Shown here in pieces: positions 24,777 to 33,408 of a stretch of DNA of 64,000 bases. The notes beneath the pieces are model-generated. The model saw nothing but the letters and a program-made list of their open reading frames with translations. It was not told the origin of the DNA and did not search any database. The position numbers and the translations under genes were made by a program. The stretch is from Nesterenkonia xinjiangensis (GTDB lineage: Bacteria > Actinomycetota > Actinomycetes > Actinomycetales > Micrococcaceae): contig NZ_JACCFY010000001.1 of the NCBI RefSeq assembly GCF_013410745.1, positions 1,178,001-1,242,000 on the forward strand, given 5' to 3'. The first letter of the stretch is position 1. Each line of letters opens with the position of its first letter.

Positions 24777-25499
24777 ATGACCGATGCCACCCCCGGCCTG
24801 GACGACCTGCCTGCCCCTGTGCGGCGGCTGATGGACGGAGCCACCGCGTCCCTCGTGTGGACCAACGAGCTCGGCGGGCGGACCTTCCGGCTGGAGGACG
24901 GAGGCCGGACCCGGTACCTGAAGTGGCAGCGGCGCGCCGGGCTGACGACGCGGCAGCTGGCCGACGTCGACCTGGTCGAGGAGGCACGCCGTCTCGGCTG
25001 GGCCGGCCGATTCCTCGACGTGCCGCAGGTGCTGGCCTGCGGATCCGAGGACGACGGCGCCTGGCTGCTCACGGACGGGATCGAGGCGGAGAACCCGTTG
25101 GCCCAGCGGTGGCGGACCGATCCTCTCCTCGCGGTGCCGGCGATCGCCCGCGGACTGCGACGACTCCACGACACGCTGCCTGTAGCCCGGTGTCCATTCA
25201 CCTGCCGCTGGCTCGACGGGCGGCTTGCCGACTCCCCTGAGCCGGAGCGCCTCGTGGTCTGCCACGGTGATCCCTGCGTCCCGAACACCCTGCTCGACGA
25301 CCACGGCGACGCCGTCGCCCACGTGGACCTGGGAGGACTCGGTGTGGCCGACCGATGGGCTGACCTGGCGATCGCGAGCATGAGCATCGGCTGGGACATC
25401 AACTTCGGCCCCGGCCACGAGGAGCTGTTCTTCCAGGCATACGGGGTGGAGCCGGACCGGGAGCGGATCAGCTTCTACCGGAGACTGTGGGAGGGCTGA
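24777..25499 (+). CDS. Aminoglycoside phosphotransferase-like kinase, APH(3') type
   Basis: A 240-aa protein kinase-fold enzyme. The catalytic loop is VVCHGDPCVPNTLLD (about residues 160-174) and the DFG-equivalent is AHVDLGGLGVADRWADLA. Both match the APH(3') group (HGDxCxPN and the GRxGxADRxxDL motif). The nucleotide-binding lysine is probably in RYLKWQRR. The protein is shorter than typical APH(3') enzymes (~264 aa) and divergent, so resistance is not proven; it may phosphorylate another amino sugar. Confidence 0.75.
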   Translation: MTDATPGLDDLPAPVRRLMDGATASLVWTNELGGRTFRLEDGGRTRYLKWQRRAGLTTRQLADVDLVEEARRLGWAGRFLDVPQVLACGSEDDGAWLLTDGIEAENPLAQRWRTDPLLAVPAIARGLRRLHDTLPVARCPFTCRWLDGRLADSPEPERLVVCHGDPCVPNTLLDDHGDAVAHVDLGGLGVADRWADLAIASMSIGWDINFGPGHEELFFQAYGVEPDRERISFYRRLWEG

Positions 25500-25588
25500 C
25501 CGCCCTCGGGAGACTGACGACACCTGGAGTCCGCGTCCCCGGTAGACGACAATCGTTCCACGAGACCCCACGCTGGAGGAGCACGACG

Positions 25589-26272
25589 ATGCCCGACGCC
25601 CGTGTGACCGTAAGCCTCAGCTCCCGCCTCGGTCCCGCCTTCACCGTGGCGGGCGCCGCCCTGGGCGGGGTGGCGGCCATGCTGATCCGCCCGACCACCA
25701 GCTGGATGATGGATCGGTTGGACGGCTCGCCTGCTCCGCTGCGGCTGCTCGACCAGCTGCCGCTGTCCTGGTCGGTGCCGCTGCTGGCCGTGCTGGGGGC
25801 CGTCGCCGGGTTCCTGATCTACGCGGCGTGGAACCACGACGTCGGCACCGTGACCGTGGATGCCCAGACGGTGACGGTGGACCAGAAGACGGGCGCCGCC
25901 GTCTTCCGGCATGCAGAGATCTCCGACGCGTTCCTCGACAAGGATGACCTGGTCCTGCTGGCCCGAGATTCCCGCGAGCTCTCCCGCACACCCTCCGAGA
26001 ACGGGCTCGCCTCCGAGCTGAAGGAGGCCTTCGGCATGTTCGGGCTGCCCTGGTCAGGGACCACGGACCCTCGGGACGTCGAGTTCCACCCCTGGGTGGA
26101 TCGCAGCAGAGAGCTGGACGCCGAGCTGCACACGATGCTGCGGGAGCGCCGCCGCGCGCTCGCAGACGGCCGGAGCGGGGAGGCAGAGTCACTGCGCGAC
26201 CAGTTGACCGCCCACGGCGTCATCGTGCGCGATCGGGACGGGGCCCAGCAGATCCGGATCCTGCCGGACTGA
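25589..26272 (+). CDS. YqeB-like membrane protein
   Basis: A 227-aa protein with two membrane helices in the first ~85 residues, followed by a soluble domain (VTVDAQTVTVDQKTGAAVFR) resembling the PH-like domain of Bacillus YqeB, then a helical acidic C-terminus ending in QQIRILPD. GGAGGAG lies upstream of the ATG. Function unknown. Confidence 0.65.
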   Translation: MPDARVTVSLSSRLGPAFTVAGAALGGVAAMLIRPTTSWMMDRLDGSPAPLRLLDQLPLSWSVPLLAVLGAVAGFLIYAAWNHDVGTVTVDAQTVTVDQKTGAAVFRHAEISDAFLDKDDLVLLARDSRELSRTPSENGLASELKEAFGMFGLPWSGTTDPRDVEFHPWVDRSRELDAELHTMLRERRRALADGRSGEAESLRDQLTAHGVIVRDRDGAQQIRILPD

Positions 26273-26318
26273 GCCACACCCGCGGCGGCGGAGCACAGCG
26301 GTCAGGCACAGTCGGGGA

Positions 26319-26669
26319 TCAGACCACCGGTCCACGGTGACCGATGCTGTGCGCGAAGTCGGCGCCCCAGGCGTCCATGGCGGCCACGATCGGGTCCAGA
26401 CTGCGCCCGAACGAGGTCAGGGAGTACTCGACCTTGGGAGGGACCTCGGCGTAGACCTCGCGGTGCACGACACCGTCCTCCTCGAGCTCACGCAGCTGAC
26501 GGGTGAGCGTCTTGCGGTTCGCCTCCGGCACCCGTCGGCCCAGCTCGCCGAAGCGGAGCGGGCCATCGGACAGCTGCTTGACGAGGGTGAGCTTCCAGGT
26601 GCCGCCGAGGACCGAGACGGCGACCTCGACGGGACAGACCTCCATGGCTCGCCGGACGGGGAGTCGCAT
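26319..26669 (-). CDS. HxlR-family transcriptional regulator
   Basis: A 116-aa winged-helix regulator. CPVEVAVSVLGGTWKLTLVKQL and RFGELGRRVPEANRKTLTRQLRELEEDG are the HxlR signature. The conserved N-terminal cysteine (VCPVEV) is the redox or electrophile sensor in relatives such as YodB and HypR. The longer frame upstream is not family-like and covers the divergent promoter, so ATG 26669 was chosen. It diverges from a quinone reductase gene, its likely target. Confidence 0.85.
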   Translation of the reverse strand: MRLPVRRAMEVCPVEVAVSVLGGTWKLTLVKQLSDGPLRFGELGRRVPEANRKTLTRQLRELEEDGVVHREVYAEVPPKVEYSLTSFGRSLDPIVAAMDAWGADFAHSIGHRGPVV

Positions 26670-26757
26670 CGCATTCTCCAGTTCTCCTCGGGCCTGGCCC
26701 ACAGGGACAAAAATCTCCGTACTATCGCTCCCTACCCTAGCGAAGCAGACTGGTCTC

Positions 26758-27567
26758 ATGAAGACTTCCTGGGACTCACCGACCTCAGCCCCGGCCTCGC
26801 GCACCGTGCTGTGGGTGAGCGCCCACCCGGAGCCCGACTCGCTCAACGGGCGGCTGCGCCGCGATGGCATCGCCGCGCTTCACCGACAGGGCCACACGGT
26901 GGTCGAATCTGACCTGTACGCGATGGGCTGGGATCCGGTGATCCGCCCGGAGAACCTGGACCGGCGCGGTCGGGTCTCCCCCACCCGCGTCTCCGCCGCT
27001 GGGCGACGGGCGCAGCTGGAGGACGCCCAGCCGGATGATGTCGCCGCAGAACAGCTCAAGCTTCGCCGGGCAGATGCCGTCATCGTGCAGTTCCCGCTGT
27101 GGTGGTACGGCATGCCGGCGATCCTGAAGGGTTGGTTCGACCGGGTGTTCGTCTCCGGATTCGCCTTCGGCACGGATCCGCACACGGGGCGTCGGCTGCG
27201 CTTCGAGCAGGGGCCCTTCCGGGGTGCGCGGGCCCTGACCGTCATCACGCTGGGGGACCGACCGGCGTCGATCGGACCCCGTGGCAAGAGCGGCGAGCTC
27301 CACGAGCTGCTCTTCGGACTGCTCCACGGAACCTTCGCCTACACGGGGATGGAACCGCTGGTGCCGTGGGCCCTGCCGAGCGCGGACTTCACCGATGCGG
27401 ACTCCCACGCACGGGCCCGGTGTTCGCTGCGCGACCGGCTCGTGCGTCTGTTCGACGAGGAGCCGCTGCGCTATCGGGAACAGTTCACCGGAGACTACAC
27501 GGACCAGTGGGAGCTGCAGCCCGAGGTGCTTCCTGGGCAGACAGGGCTCTCGGTGCATCTGCGGTGA
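26758..27567 (+). CDS. NAD(P)H quinone oxidoreductase, flavodoxin fold
   Basis: A 269-aa protein of the NQO1/MdaB/KefF family. VLWVSAHPEPDSLNGRL is the FAD/FMN phosphate-binding region and FPLWWYGMPAILKGWFDRVF the typical second block. It reduces quinones or electrophiles by two electrons with NAD(P)H. Its gene diverges from an HxlR regulator with a sensor cysteine, the classic arrangement for inducible quinone detoxification. The start at 26758 gives the family N-terminus plus ~15 residues; a slightly later start is possible. Confidence 0.83.
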   Translation: MKTSWDSPTSAPASRTVLWVSAHPEPDSLNGRLRRDGIAALHRQGHTVVESDLYAMGWDPVIRPENLDRRGRVSPTRVSAAGRRAQLEDAQPDDVAAEQLKLRRADAVIVQFPLWWYGMPAILKGWFDRVFVSGFAFGTDPHTGRRLRFEQGPFRGARALTVITLGDRPASIGPRGKSGELHELLFGLLHGTFAYTGMEPLVPWALPSADFTDADSHARARCSLRDRLVRLFDEEPLRYREQFTGDYTDQWELQPEVLPGQTGLSVHLR

Positions 27568-27630
27568 TGCGGCCCGAGGTGGGTGCAGCCCGGGGTTCCC
27601 GTCCGGCCCGATCAGCGGCATGCTGATCAC

Positions 27631-28332
27631 ATGCGGCTGTTCGTGTCCCTGACTCCACCGGACCACGTGCTGAAGCACCTCGACGGCGCTCTGGACTCGG
27701 TCCGGACCATGACTTCCCCGGAGTCCGGCAAGGGCCCCCCGGCGCTGCGGTGGGTGCCCGATGAGCTGCGCCACATCACCCTGGCGTTCTATGGGGAGAT
27801 GCCCGCGGGCACCGTCGACGAGCTGATCGCCGGTCTGACCCTGGAACTGGCCACGCATCCACCGTTGGACCTGCGGCTTCGCGGGGCCGGGGTGTTCTCC
27901 TCTCGCACCCTCTGGGCCGGGGTGCAGGACCAGGCTCCTTCGACCCACAGTCGCCGAAACGGCCCGCTGGTCGATCTCATGATCGCCTGCGAGCTGGCCG
28001 GCCGAACGGCCGGCTCGAGTCTGTCACGGCACGAGCGACGCCGCGCCCACCTCACCCTGGCCCGGGCACGGGGGCGTGTCGGAGCGGACCGCCGCCACCG
28101 CGGGGGAGCCCGGCATCGGGGAGAGCGGGGCCACCGAGGAGAAACGGGACATCATCGACCGGCCGCGCCGGGGGCCGCGGTGCAGCTGCGTCAGTTCGCC
28201 GAGGCACTCGCTGTCTACGAAGGCCCGGTGTGGACCGCCGGCGAGGCCCATCTGATGCGTTCCGAGCTCGGCGCCGGGCCGGGTGGCGGGCCGCAGCACC
28301 GGTCCTTGGCGGTTCTTCCACTCACAGGCTGA
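27631..28332 (+). CDS. thpR: RNA 2',3'-cyclic phosphodiesterase (ThpR/2H family) with basic insert
   Basis: A 233-aa 2H phosphoesterase. The two catalytic HxT motifs are HITL (about residue 50) and HLTL (~136). After the second motif comes an unusual ~35-residue stretch of Arg, His, Gly and Glu repeats (around residues 143-178) before the usual C-terminal strand LAVYEGPVWTAGEAHLM. The family hydrolyses 2',3'-cyclic phosphates on RNA ends. The insert could bind RNA or be a simple-sequence expansion. The gene ends with an 11-bp overlap with the convergent tadC gene, at a presumed inversion end. Confidence 0.82.
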   Translation: MRLFVSLTPPDHVLKHLDGALDSVRTMTSPESGKGPPALRWVPDELRHITLAFYGEMPAGTVDELIAGLTLELATHPPLDLRLRGAGVFSSRTLWAGVQDQAPSTHSRRNGPLVDLMIACELAGRTAGSSLSRHERRRAHLTLARARGRVGADRRHRGGARHRGERGHRGETGHHRPAAPGAAVQLRQFAEALAVYEGPVWTAGEAHLMRSELGAGPGGGPQHRSLAVLPLTG

Positions 28333-29044
28333 ACACCTGCGGCAGCAGACCCAGCACCACGGGGATGACGCCGAGCAGGATGAACGCCGGCAGGAAACAG
28401 GCCCCCAGCGGCAGCACCATCTTGACCCCAAGCTCCTCGGCACGTCGCTCTGCCGCATGACGACGCCGACGGCGCAGCTGACGTGCGCCGACCTGCAGAA
28501 GCTCCGCCGTCGGTGCTCCGGTGGCATGGGCGAAGGACAGCTGAGCGCCGAGTTCGGCAAGCTCCCCCGACTGCCCCGCCCAGGCCTGCTCCCAGTCTGC
28601 CCCGGCGACCAGCGACCGATGCACCGCCGCCAGCGGTGCCGCGCCAGGAATAGTGCGGGCCAGCCTGTCCAGGGCCGCCTCGATGCCGACGCCGGCGGTG
28701 AGCAGGGCAGCCGTGAGATCCAGCAGCATCGCAGCATCAGCCTCCCCGGGGGCCTCCCCGGCATCCATTGCAGACGCCGTGCCCGCTCCGCGGGTCGGGC
28801 CAGGGGCGATGGTGGCTCCATGTCCGCGACCGTGACGGTGAACAGGGCCGCTGCCCGAGCCTCGCCGCCGGCGGCGGCCCTGCACCCGGTCGGTGTCTCG
28901 GTGCTCTGACCACGGCCGCCGGGGACGGACCACGAGCAGCGGCGATGCTCGGGGCACCAGCAGGAGGACGGCCACGGCGGCCAGCAGGATGCCTGCAGTC
29001 AGAGGGCCCAGTGTCCCCTGCACGTTCGTCGACCATTCACCCAT
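28322..29044 (-). CDS. tadC: Tad secretion membrane protein, T2SSF domain (TadC-like)
   Basis: A 240-aa membrane protein. One helix lies near the N-terminus, followed by an Arg/Gly-rich basic linker (about residues 40-95). A T2SSF domain begins LLDLTAALLTAGVGIEAALDRLA, and two C-terminal helices end FILLGVIPVVLGLLPQVF. It overlaps tadB by 8 bp. With TadB it forms the inner-membrane platform on which the TadA ATPase acts. The pilin genes that usually follow are instead at 12439-13597 on the other strand. Confidence 0.83.
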   Translation of the reverse strand: MGEWSTNVQGTLGPLTAGILLAAVAVLLLVPRASPLLVVRPRRPWSEHRDTDRVQGRRRRRGSGSGPVHRHGRGHGATIAPGPTRGAGTASAMDAGEAPGEADAAMLLDLTAALLTAGVGIEAALDRLARTIPGAAPLAAVHRSLVAGADWEQAWAGQSGELAELGAQLSFAHATGAPTAELLQVGARQLRRRRRHAAERRAEELGVKMVLPLGACFLPAFILLGVIPVVLGLLPQVFSL

Positions 29045-30110
29045 CGCCGGCCACCGCCCGGATCATCCCTCGGCTCCACCACACGCCGGCCAGCATGAGC
29101 GCCGCGCCCGCGCTCAGGCAGAAGAGTCCAGCGGGTGAGCCGAACAGCACCCCGAGCACATCGGCGCCGATGAGCTGGCCGACGAGCAGCCCACCCACCG
29201 GCAGCGCGGCCAACACCACCTGGGTGAGGCGCGGTCCGGCCACTGCGGAGCTGATCGCGGCGGCGACCTCGCCGTCGTCGTCGAGGGTGGAGGCGAGTTC
29301 CTCGGCCAGTCTGGACAGCGGCGCCCCGGTGTCCTCTGAGAGCCGGAGCAGCCCGGCCAGCCGGCTGGCCACGCGCAGCAGCCGCGCATCGTCGCGCCGG
29401 GATCCTGCCGGGGACGCAGAGCCTGAGACAGACCCCGAGCCCCAGGGCCACGCAGCCAGGTGGTCGAGCGCAGGCCTGCGGGGAGCACCGGTCCGGTGGA
29501 GGCGCAGAGCGCCGGTCCACAACGCCCTCGGCCCGATGAACCGCCTGAGCGGGCCGGCGGCGTCGAGCCGTTCGCGCAGTTCCGCCGTGAACCGGTCCAG
29601 CCCGTCGGCGGCACCTCTCCCGGCCCGATCCGCAGCGGCGGCGCGGGCACACAGCTGTGCCAGAGGATGCTCCATCGGGAGGTGCTCCACAGCGCCTCGC
29701 CGGGGGTTGGCCACCGAGGCGCCCTGGCCCTGTGCGGCCCACTGGTGCGCCAGATCCGCCCAGACCTGGCCGGGGCCGCGTCCCGACTGCAGCAGCGCCG
29801 ACAGCTGGCGGAGCAGCATCGCCGCATCCCGAGTCACCCCGGCACCACGACCGCCGTCGATTCCGAGCATCCGCAGGGCGCGCCGGCGCGCGCCCTCGCG
29901 GCGAGCGCGCGGCATGGGCAGGGCAGTCTCCCGCTGGTCCGCGCCGCCCCGGATCGGCCCGCCCCGGATCAGTCCGCCGACGGCCGGTTCCGAGGACGGG
30001 CCTGCGAAGCCCCGACGCTGGCCTCTCCGGGGAGATCCGGAGACCAGCAGCAGCATCGCCGCCACGCCGAGCACTCCGGCGGAGAGGACGAGCAGCGCCA
30101 TGTGCGTCAT
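29037..30110 (-). CDS. tadB: Tad secretion membrane protein, T2SSF domain (TadB-like)
   Basis: A 357-aa membrane protein. A first helix (MALLVLSAGVLGVAAMLLLV) is followed by a basic Gly/Arg-rich region, a helical domain (MLLRQLSALLQSGRGPGQVW), the T2SSF core RVASRLAGLLRLSEDTGAPLSRLAEELA, and two C-terminal helices. ATG 30110 is preceded by GGAGGG at 7 nt and overlaps the tadA stop as ATGA. A longer open frame upstream is a shadow of tadA. Confidence 0.83.
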   Translation of the reverse strand: MTHMALLVLSAGVLGVAAMLLLVSGSPRRGQRRGFAGPSSEPAVGGLIRGGPIRGGADQRETALPMPRARREGARRRALRMLGIDGGRGAGVTRDAAMLLRQLSALLQSGRGPGQVWADLAHQWAAQGQGASVANPRRGAVEHLPMEHPLAQLCARAAAADRAGRGAADGLDRFTAELRERLDAAGPLRRFIGPRALWTGALRLHRTGAPRRPALDHLAAWPWGSGSVSGSASPAGSRRDDARLLRVASRLAGLLRLSEDTGAPLSRLAEELASTLDDDGEVAAAISSAVAGPRLTQVVLAALPVGGLLVGQLIGADVLGVLFGSPAGLFCLSAGAALMLAGVWWSRGMIRAVAGDG

Positions 30111-31330
30111 GATCCGTCCCTCCACGTCTGGCAGGCCGATCCCCCGCGTTCCGCCTGCCCGCTGCGCTCGGTGATCCCGGCACGGACCTTCAGCTCCTCC
30201 CAGGCGGGGCCCTGGGGGCCCACGGCGTCGTCCACCAGTGCAGGTTCCATGTGCAGGCGCCCCTCCCGGTGCCGGACCACAGATGCCGCCACGGGCATGC
30301 GTCGACCACCCCGCCGCTCCACGTGGATGACCACGTCCAGGGCGGCGGCGGCCTGCAGAGCCACCGACTCCGGCGCCATGCCGCCGAGCGCCCCCATCGC
30401 CGCCAACCGGGCGGGCACCGCTTCCGGGGAATTGGCGTGCACGGTCCCCGCGGCCCCCTGGTGCCCGGTGTTCATCGCCGCCAGGAAGTCTCGCAGCTCG
30501 GCGCCCCGGCATTCCCCGACGATGAGTCGGTCCGGCCGCATCCGCAGGGTCTGCCGGACCAGCTCGCCCATCTCGATCCGGCCGGCGCCTTCGACGTTGC
30601 CGGCTCGGCCCTGCAGGTGCACCACGTGCGGGTGGTCCGGCAGCATCTCGGTGGTGTCCTCCACCACGATGATCCTCTCGCCCGAGGGACAGGTGCCCAG
30701 CATCGCGGCGAGCAGGCTGGTCTTGCCGGAGCCGGTCGCCCCGGAGATCAGCACGTTCATGCGTTTCTCCACGATCCCGCGGATCAGGGCCAGCCACTGG
30801 TCACGAGCCGCCCACTGGCGGGCCAGGTCCTCTAGCCCAGCCTGGGCGCCTCGGGCGACACGCACGGAGATCAGAGTTCCTTCCACCGCCACCGGGGGGA
30901 CCACGGCATGGATGCGGCAGGGGCCCAGCCGTCCGTCGGCACAGGGGTGGCCTTCGTCCAGGCGTCCGCCGGAGAGCGAGATGAGCCTCCTGGCCAGGCC
31001 ACGCGCCTGCTCCTCGGATTCCAGACGCACTCCGGTGTCGGTCAGCCCGCCGGTCCCGTCGATCCATATGCGCCGCCGCCCGTCCACCAGGACGTCGGTC
31101 ACGTCAGGCTGATCCACGAATCGCTGCAGCGGCCCCAGTCCCACCAGTTCATCCCGCAGGGAGGTCACCAGTCGGCGCGTGGTCTCGGCCCCCAGCGCCC
31201 GCCCGGAGGTGCGTACCACCTCGGCGATGCGCGCCGCGGTAAGCGGTTCCGTGCCGGCGGTCAGCTCCTCGCGCAGCCGTGCCAGCACCTCGTCGACGTC
31301 GTCCCGGAGCACGCCGGGCCGCTCAGCCAT
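30107..31330 (-). CDS. tadA: Tad pilus assembly ATPase
   Basis: A 407-aa secretion ATPase of the TadA/CpaF family. Walker A is ISGATGSGKTSL (about residues 190-201), the Asp box is VVEDTTEML, Walker B is RPDRLIVGECRG, and the His box is HQGAAGTVHANSPE. TDVLVDGRRRIWID in the N-terminal domain is typical. It powers assembly of the DUF4244 pilin. It overlaps both neighbours (8 bp with tadZ, 4 bp with tadB), so the four tad genes form one tightly coupled operon. Confidence 0.93.
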   Translation of the reverse strand: MAERPGVLRDDVDEVLARLREELTAGTEPLTAARIAEVVRTSGRALGAETTRRLVTSLRDELVGLGPLQRFVDQPDVTDVLVDGRRRIWIDGTGGLTDTGVRLESEEQARGLARRLISLSGGRLDEGHPCADGRLGPCRIHAVVPPVAVEGTLISVRVARGAQAGLEDLARQWAARDQWLALIRGIVEKRMNVLISGATGSGKTSLLAAMLGTCPSGERIIVVEDTTEMLPDHPHVVHLQGRAGNVEGAGRIEMGELVRQTLRMRPDRLIVGECRGAELRDFLAAMNTGHQGAAGTVHANSPEAVPARLAAMGALGGMAPESVALQAAAALDVVIHVERRGGRRMPVAASVVRHREGRLHMEPALVDDAVGPQGPAWEELKVRAGITERSGQAERGGSACQTWRDGS

Positions 31331-32504
31331 CCCGCTCACCGTCGCTGACCAGCCCGGCCGCCTCGACCAATGCGCCGGCGAAGGCCGCACCGCGTCGGCT
31401 GCGGAGAAGCTCATAGGCCTCCGCAAGCTCCCCGCTGCGGCGCAGCCAGCGCTGCTCAGCCAACTCGGCCGCGACCCGAAGCCCCAGCCGACGACCCACC
31501 TCCTTCGGAGTGATCCCGCCACGCGAAGTCCCATTGACCACCACGGACCAGTCGACGTCGTGACCTTGCAGCGGAAGCTCACCCACCGCTGCCACACCCC
31601 GCGGAGACGGTTCCGTGACCAGCAGCCCTGCCTCAGGCGGGCCTCCCAAGACGTCCAGGACGCCGACTCGACGTCCGGCGTCGACCACGACAAGGTCCAC
31701 GGCACGACGCGCGGCGACGACCACCGCCGAGACAGCGGTCGGCACCGCGTCGTCCTCGGCAGGTTCCCCGGTGATCAGCGAGATGCCGTCCACTTCGGCG
31801 AGCGCTCCTGTCAGCTGGGCGGCGGAGAGGGGCCCATCCATGCGATCCAGCTCCTGCCAGTCCAGGGCGGCCGCCGCGCCGACCAGCGTCCCGGTCCGGC
31901 GAGCCTGGTCCCGGAGGGCGCGAAGCCCACTGCCGGCGTCCGGGTCGGCGTCCAGCAGCAGGACCCTCAGCCCACGAGCAGCGGCCTCGGCGGCCGTCAG
32001 ATAGGCCACCGTGGAAGCACCTGCTCCTCCCACGGCGCCGAGCACCGCAAGCACCCGTCCGGGGAGTCGGTCCATCACCAGGGAGGCGAGGTGATCGGTG
32101 AGCCACTGCTCCCCCTGCGGCATCGGCACGGGCCGCAGCTGGGGATGCCGAGCCGCCAGCTCCCACAGGTCAGGATGCCCGGCACGCACCTCGCCCGGAC
32201 GGACCGGAGCATAGGCAGGCCCTGCCTCCGGCGCCTCGATCGAGACCAGCAGGACCTCGCCGCGCCACGTCTCCGGCGGAGGCGCATCCGGACCGCAGAG
32301 CACCGCCGCCCAGCTCTCGGCTGAGATGGGAGCCTCACTCCAGATGGAGCAGACGTGCAGACGCGCTCCGACGACGGCCGCCATCAGGGCGACATCGTCT
32401 CGGATGTCCTGCTGAGCGGTGACCAGCAGCAGCTCCGGATCCTCTGCCTCCGCGGGAAGCAGGGAGAGGGCGGACCGGCTGAGATCAGGGGGACGGGGCG
32501 GCAT
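31323..32504 (-). CDS. Actinobacterial CpaE/TadZ-like protein (septum-site-determining type, Rv3660c-like)
   Basis: A 393-aa ParA/MinD-like protein. The P-loop is a variant, LGAVGGAGAST (about residues 154-164), with alanine where the usual lysine or glycine stands. VLLLDADPDAGSG and VDLVVVDAGRR follow as in CpaE homologues of actinobacteria. The N-terminal ~150 residues are a pseudo-receiver-like domain. It probably places the Tad machine in the cell. It is the first gene of the tad operon; a ~120-bp gap separates it from the Nudix gene upstream. Confidence 0.85.
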   Translation of the reverse strand: MPPRPPDLSRSALSLLPAEAEDPELLLVTAQQDIRDDVALMAAVVGARLHVCSIWSEAPISAESWAAVLCGPDAPPPETWRGEVLLVSIEAPEAGPAYAPVRPGEVRAGHPDLWELAARHPQLRPVPMPQGEQWLTDHLASLVMDRLPGRVLAVLGAVGGAGASTVAYLTAAEAAARGLRVLLLDADPDAGSGLRALRDQARRTGTLVGAAAALDWQELDRMDGPLSAAQLTGALAEVDGISLITGEPAEDDAVPTAVSAVVVAARRAVDLVVVDAGRRVGVLDVLGGPPEAGLLVTEPSPRGVAAVGELPLQGHDVDWSVVVNGTSRGGITPKEVGRRLGLRVAAELAEQRWLRRSGELAEAYELLRSRRGAAFAGALVEAAGLVSDGERDG

Positions 32505-32625
32505 GGCTCAAGCCTCGTCGACCGAGACCACCCGGACCAGGGGGCCTGCGGCGCCTGTGGAGAGCCGGGTGTGTCGGAGGATCTGTGGAGGAACGGCACC
32601 TGCGGCGGCGGCCCCTGCCGGCAGA

Positions 32626-33408
32626 TCAGAACAGCGGCTGGTACTCCCGCGGGTCCACGCTGGCCTCCTGGTCCCAGGGTTCCTCCCAGCCGAGCCGGCT
32701 GAGGATCCGGTCCAGCAGGATCCCGGTGAAGCCCCAGATCAGCGTGCCGCCTACCAGGAAGGCCGGAGCACGATGAGTGATCCCGTGGCGATGGATCACC
32801 GAGGTGCTGCGATTGACCGGGTCCACCAGCTGAGGCACCGGCACGCGGATCACCGCTTCCACCTCGCCGACCTGCGGGACCAGGACTCCCGTCTCCCGGA
32901 CCACCCCGACCACCGGAGTGACCATGAATCCGCTGACCGGCACGGGAGCCGGCGGAAGCTGCCCGATGACCTCCACCCGTGAGGGCTCCAGGCCGATCTC
33001 CTCGTGGGCCTCCCGCAGCGCGGCGGCCGTCGGGTCAGCGTCGAAGGCCTCGACGGCTCCACCGGGGAACGCCACCTGCCCGGGGTGCTTGGCGAGGCTG
33101 CGGGAACGCTCGGTGACCAGCACGTAGGGTGGCGCGACGTCGCCGGCCCCCGCAGCCGCCGTCCCGGCACCACCGCTCGGCCCCAGACAGAAGAGCACCA
33201 GCACTGCCGCTTCCCGCCCCTCGCCGGGGAGCATCGCCGGCTCGGCCGGCGGCGTCGTGGCCGGCTCGGGTGTCCACCACCAGCCTCCCAGCTCGGCCAC
33301 CTCCGGCCATTTCACGGCATATTCGCCCGCGGAGGCCACGAGCCGGCTCAGCTCATCGACCACCGACGCGTGCACACCAGACTCATGCACTGAGCGGATG
33401 CCCTTCAT
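32626..33408 (-). CDS. Nudix hydrolase, CoA pyrophosphatase type
   Basis: A 260-aa protein with a Nudix box: [25 protein letters not shown] spans about residues 114-138 and keeps the REAxEE core. The CoA-pyrophosphatase (UPF0035) mark lies just before it: [20 protein letters not shown]. It would split CoA or its oxidised form into phosphopantetheine and adenosine bisphosphate. ATG 33408 overlaps the 3' end of nth by 26 bp; a GTG nearer 33389 is possible. A homologue (Rv3672c) has the same position near nth in mycobacteria. Confidence 0.85.
   Translation of the reverse strand: MKGIRSVHESGVHASVVDELSRLVASAGEYAVKWPEVAELGGWWWTPEPATTPPAEPAMLPGEGREAAVLVLFCLGPSGGAGTAAAGAGDVAPPYVLVTERSRSLAKHPGQVAFPGGAVEAFDADPTAAALREAHEEIGLEPSRVEVIGQLPPAPVPVSGFMVTPVVGVVRETGVLVPQVGEVEAVIRVPVPQLVDPVNRSTSVIHRHGITHRAPAFLVGGTLIWGFTGILLDRILSRLGWEEPWDQEASVDPREYQPLF

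Noticed and set aside
24777-25499. Acquired aminoglycoside resistance gene
   Set aside because: The catalytic motifs are of APH(3') type, but the protein is short and divergent and no mobile element, integron or resistance partner lies nearby. A resistance role is not shown.
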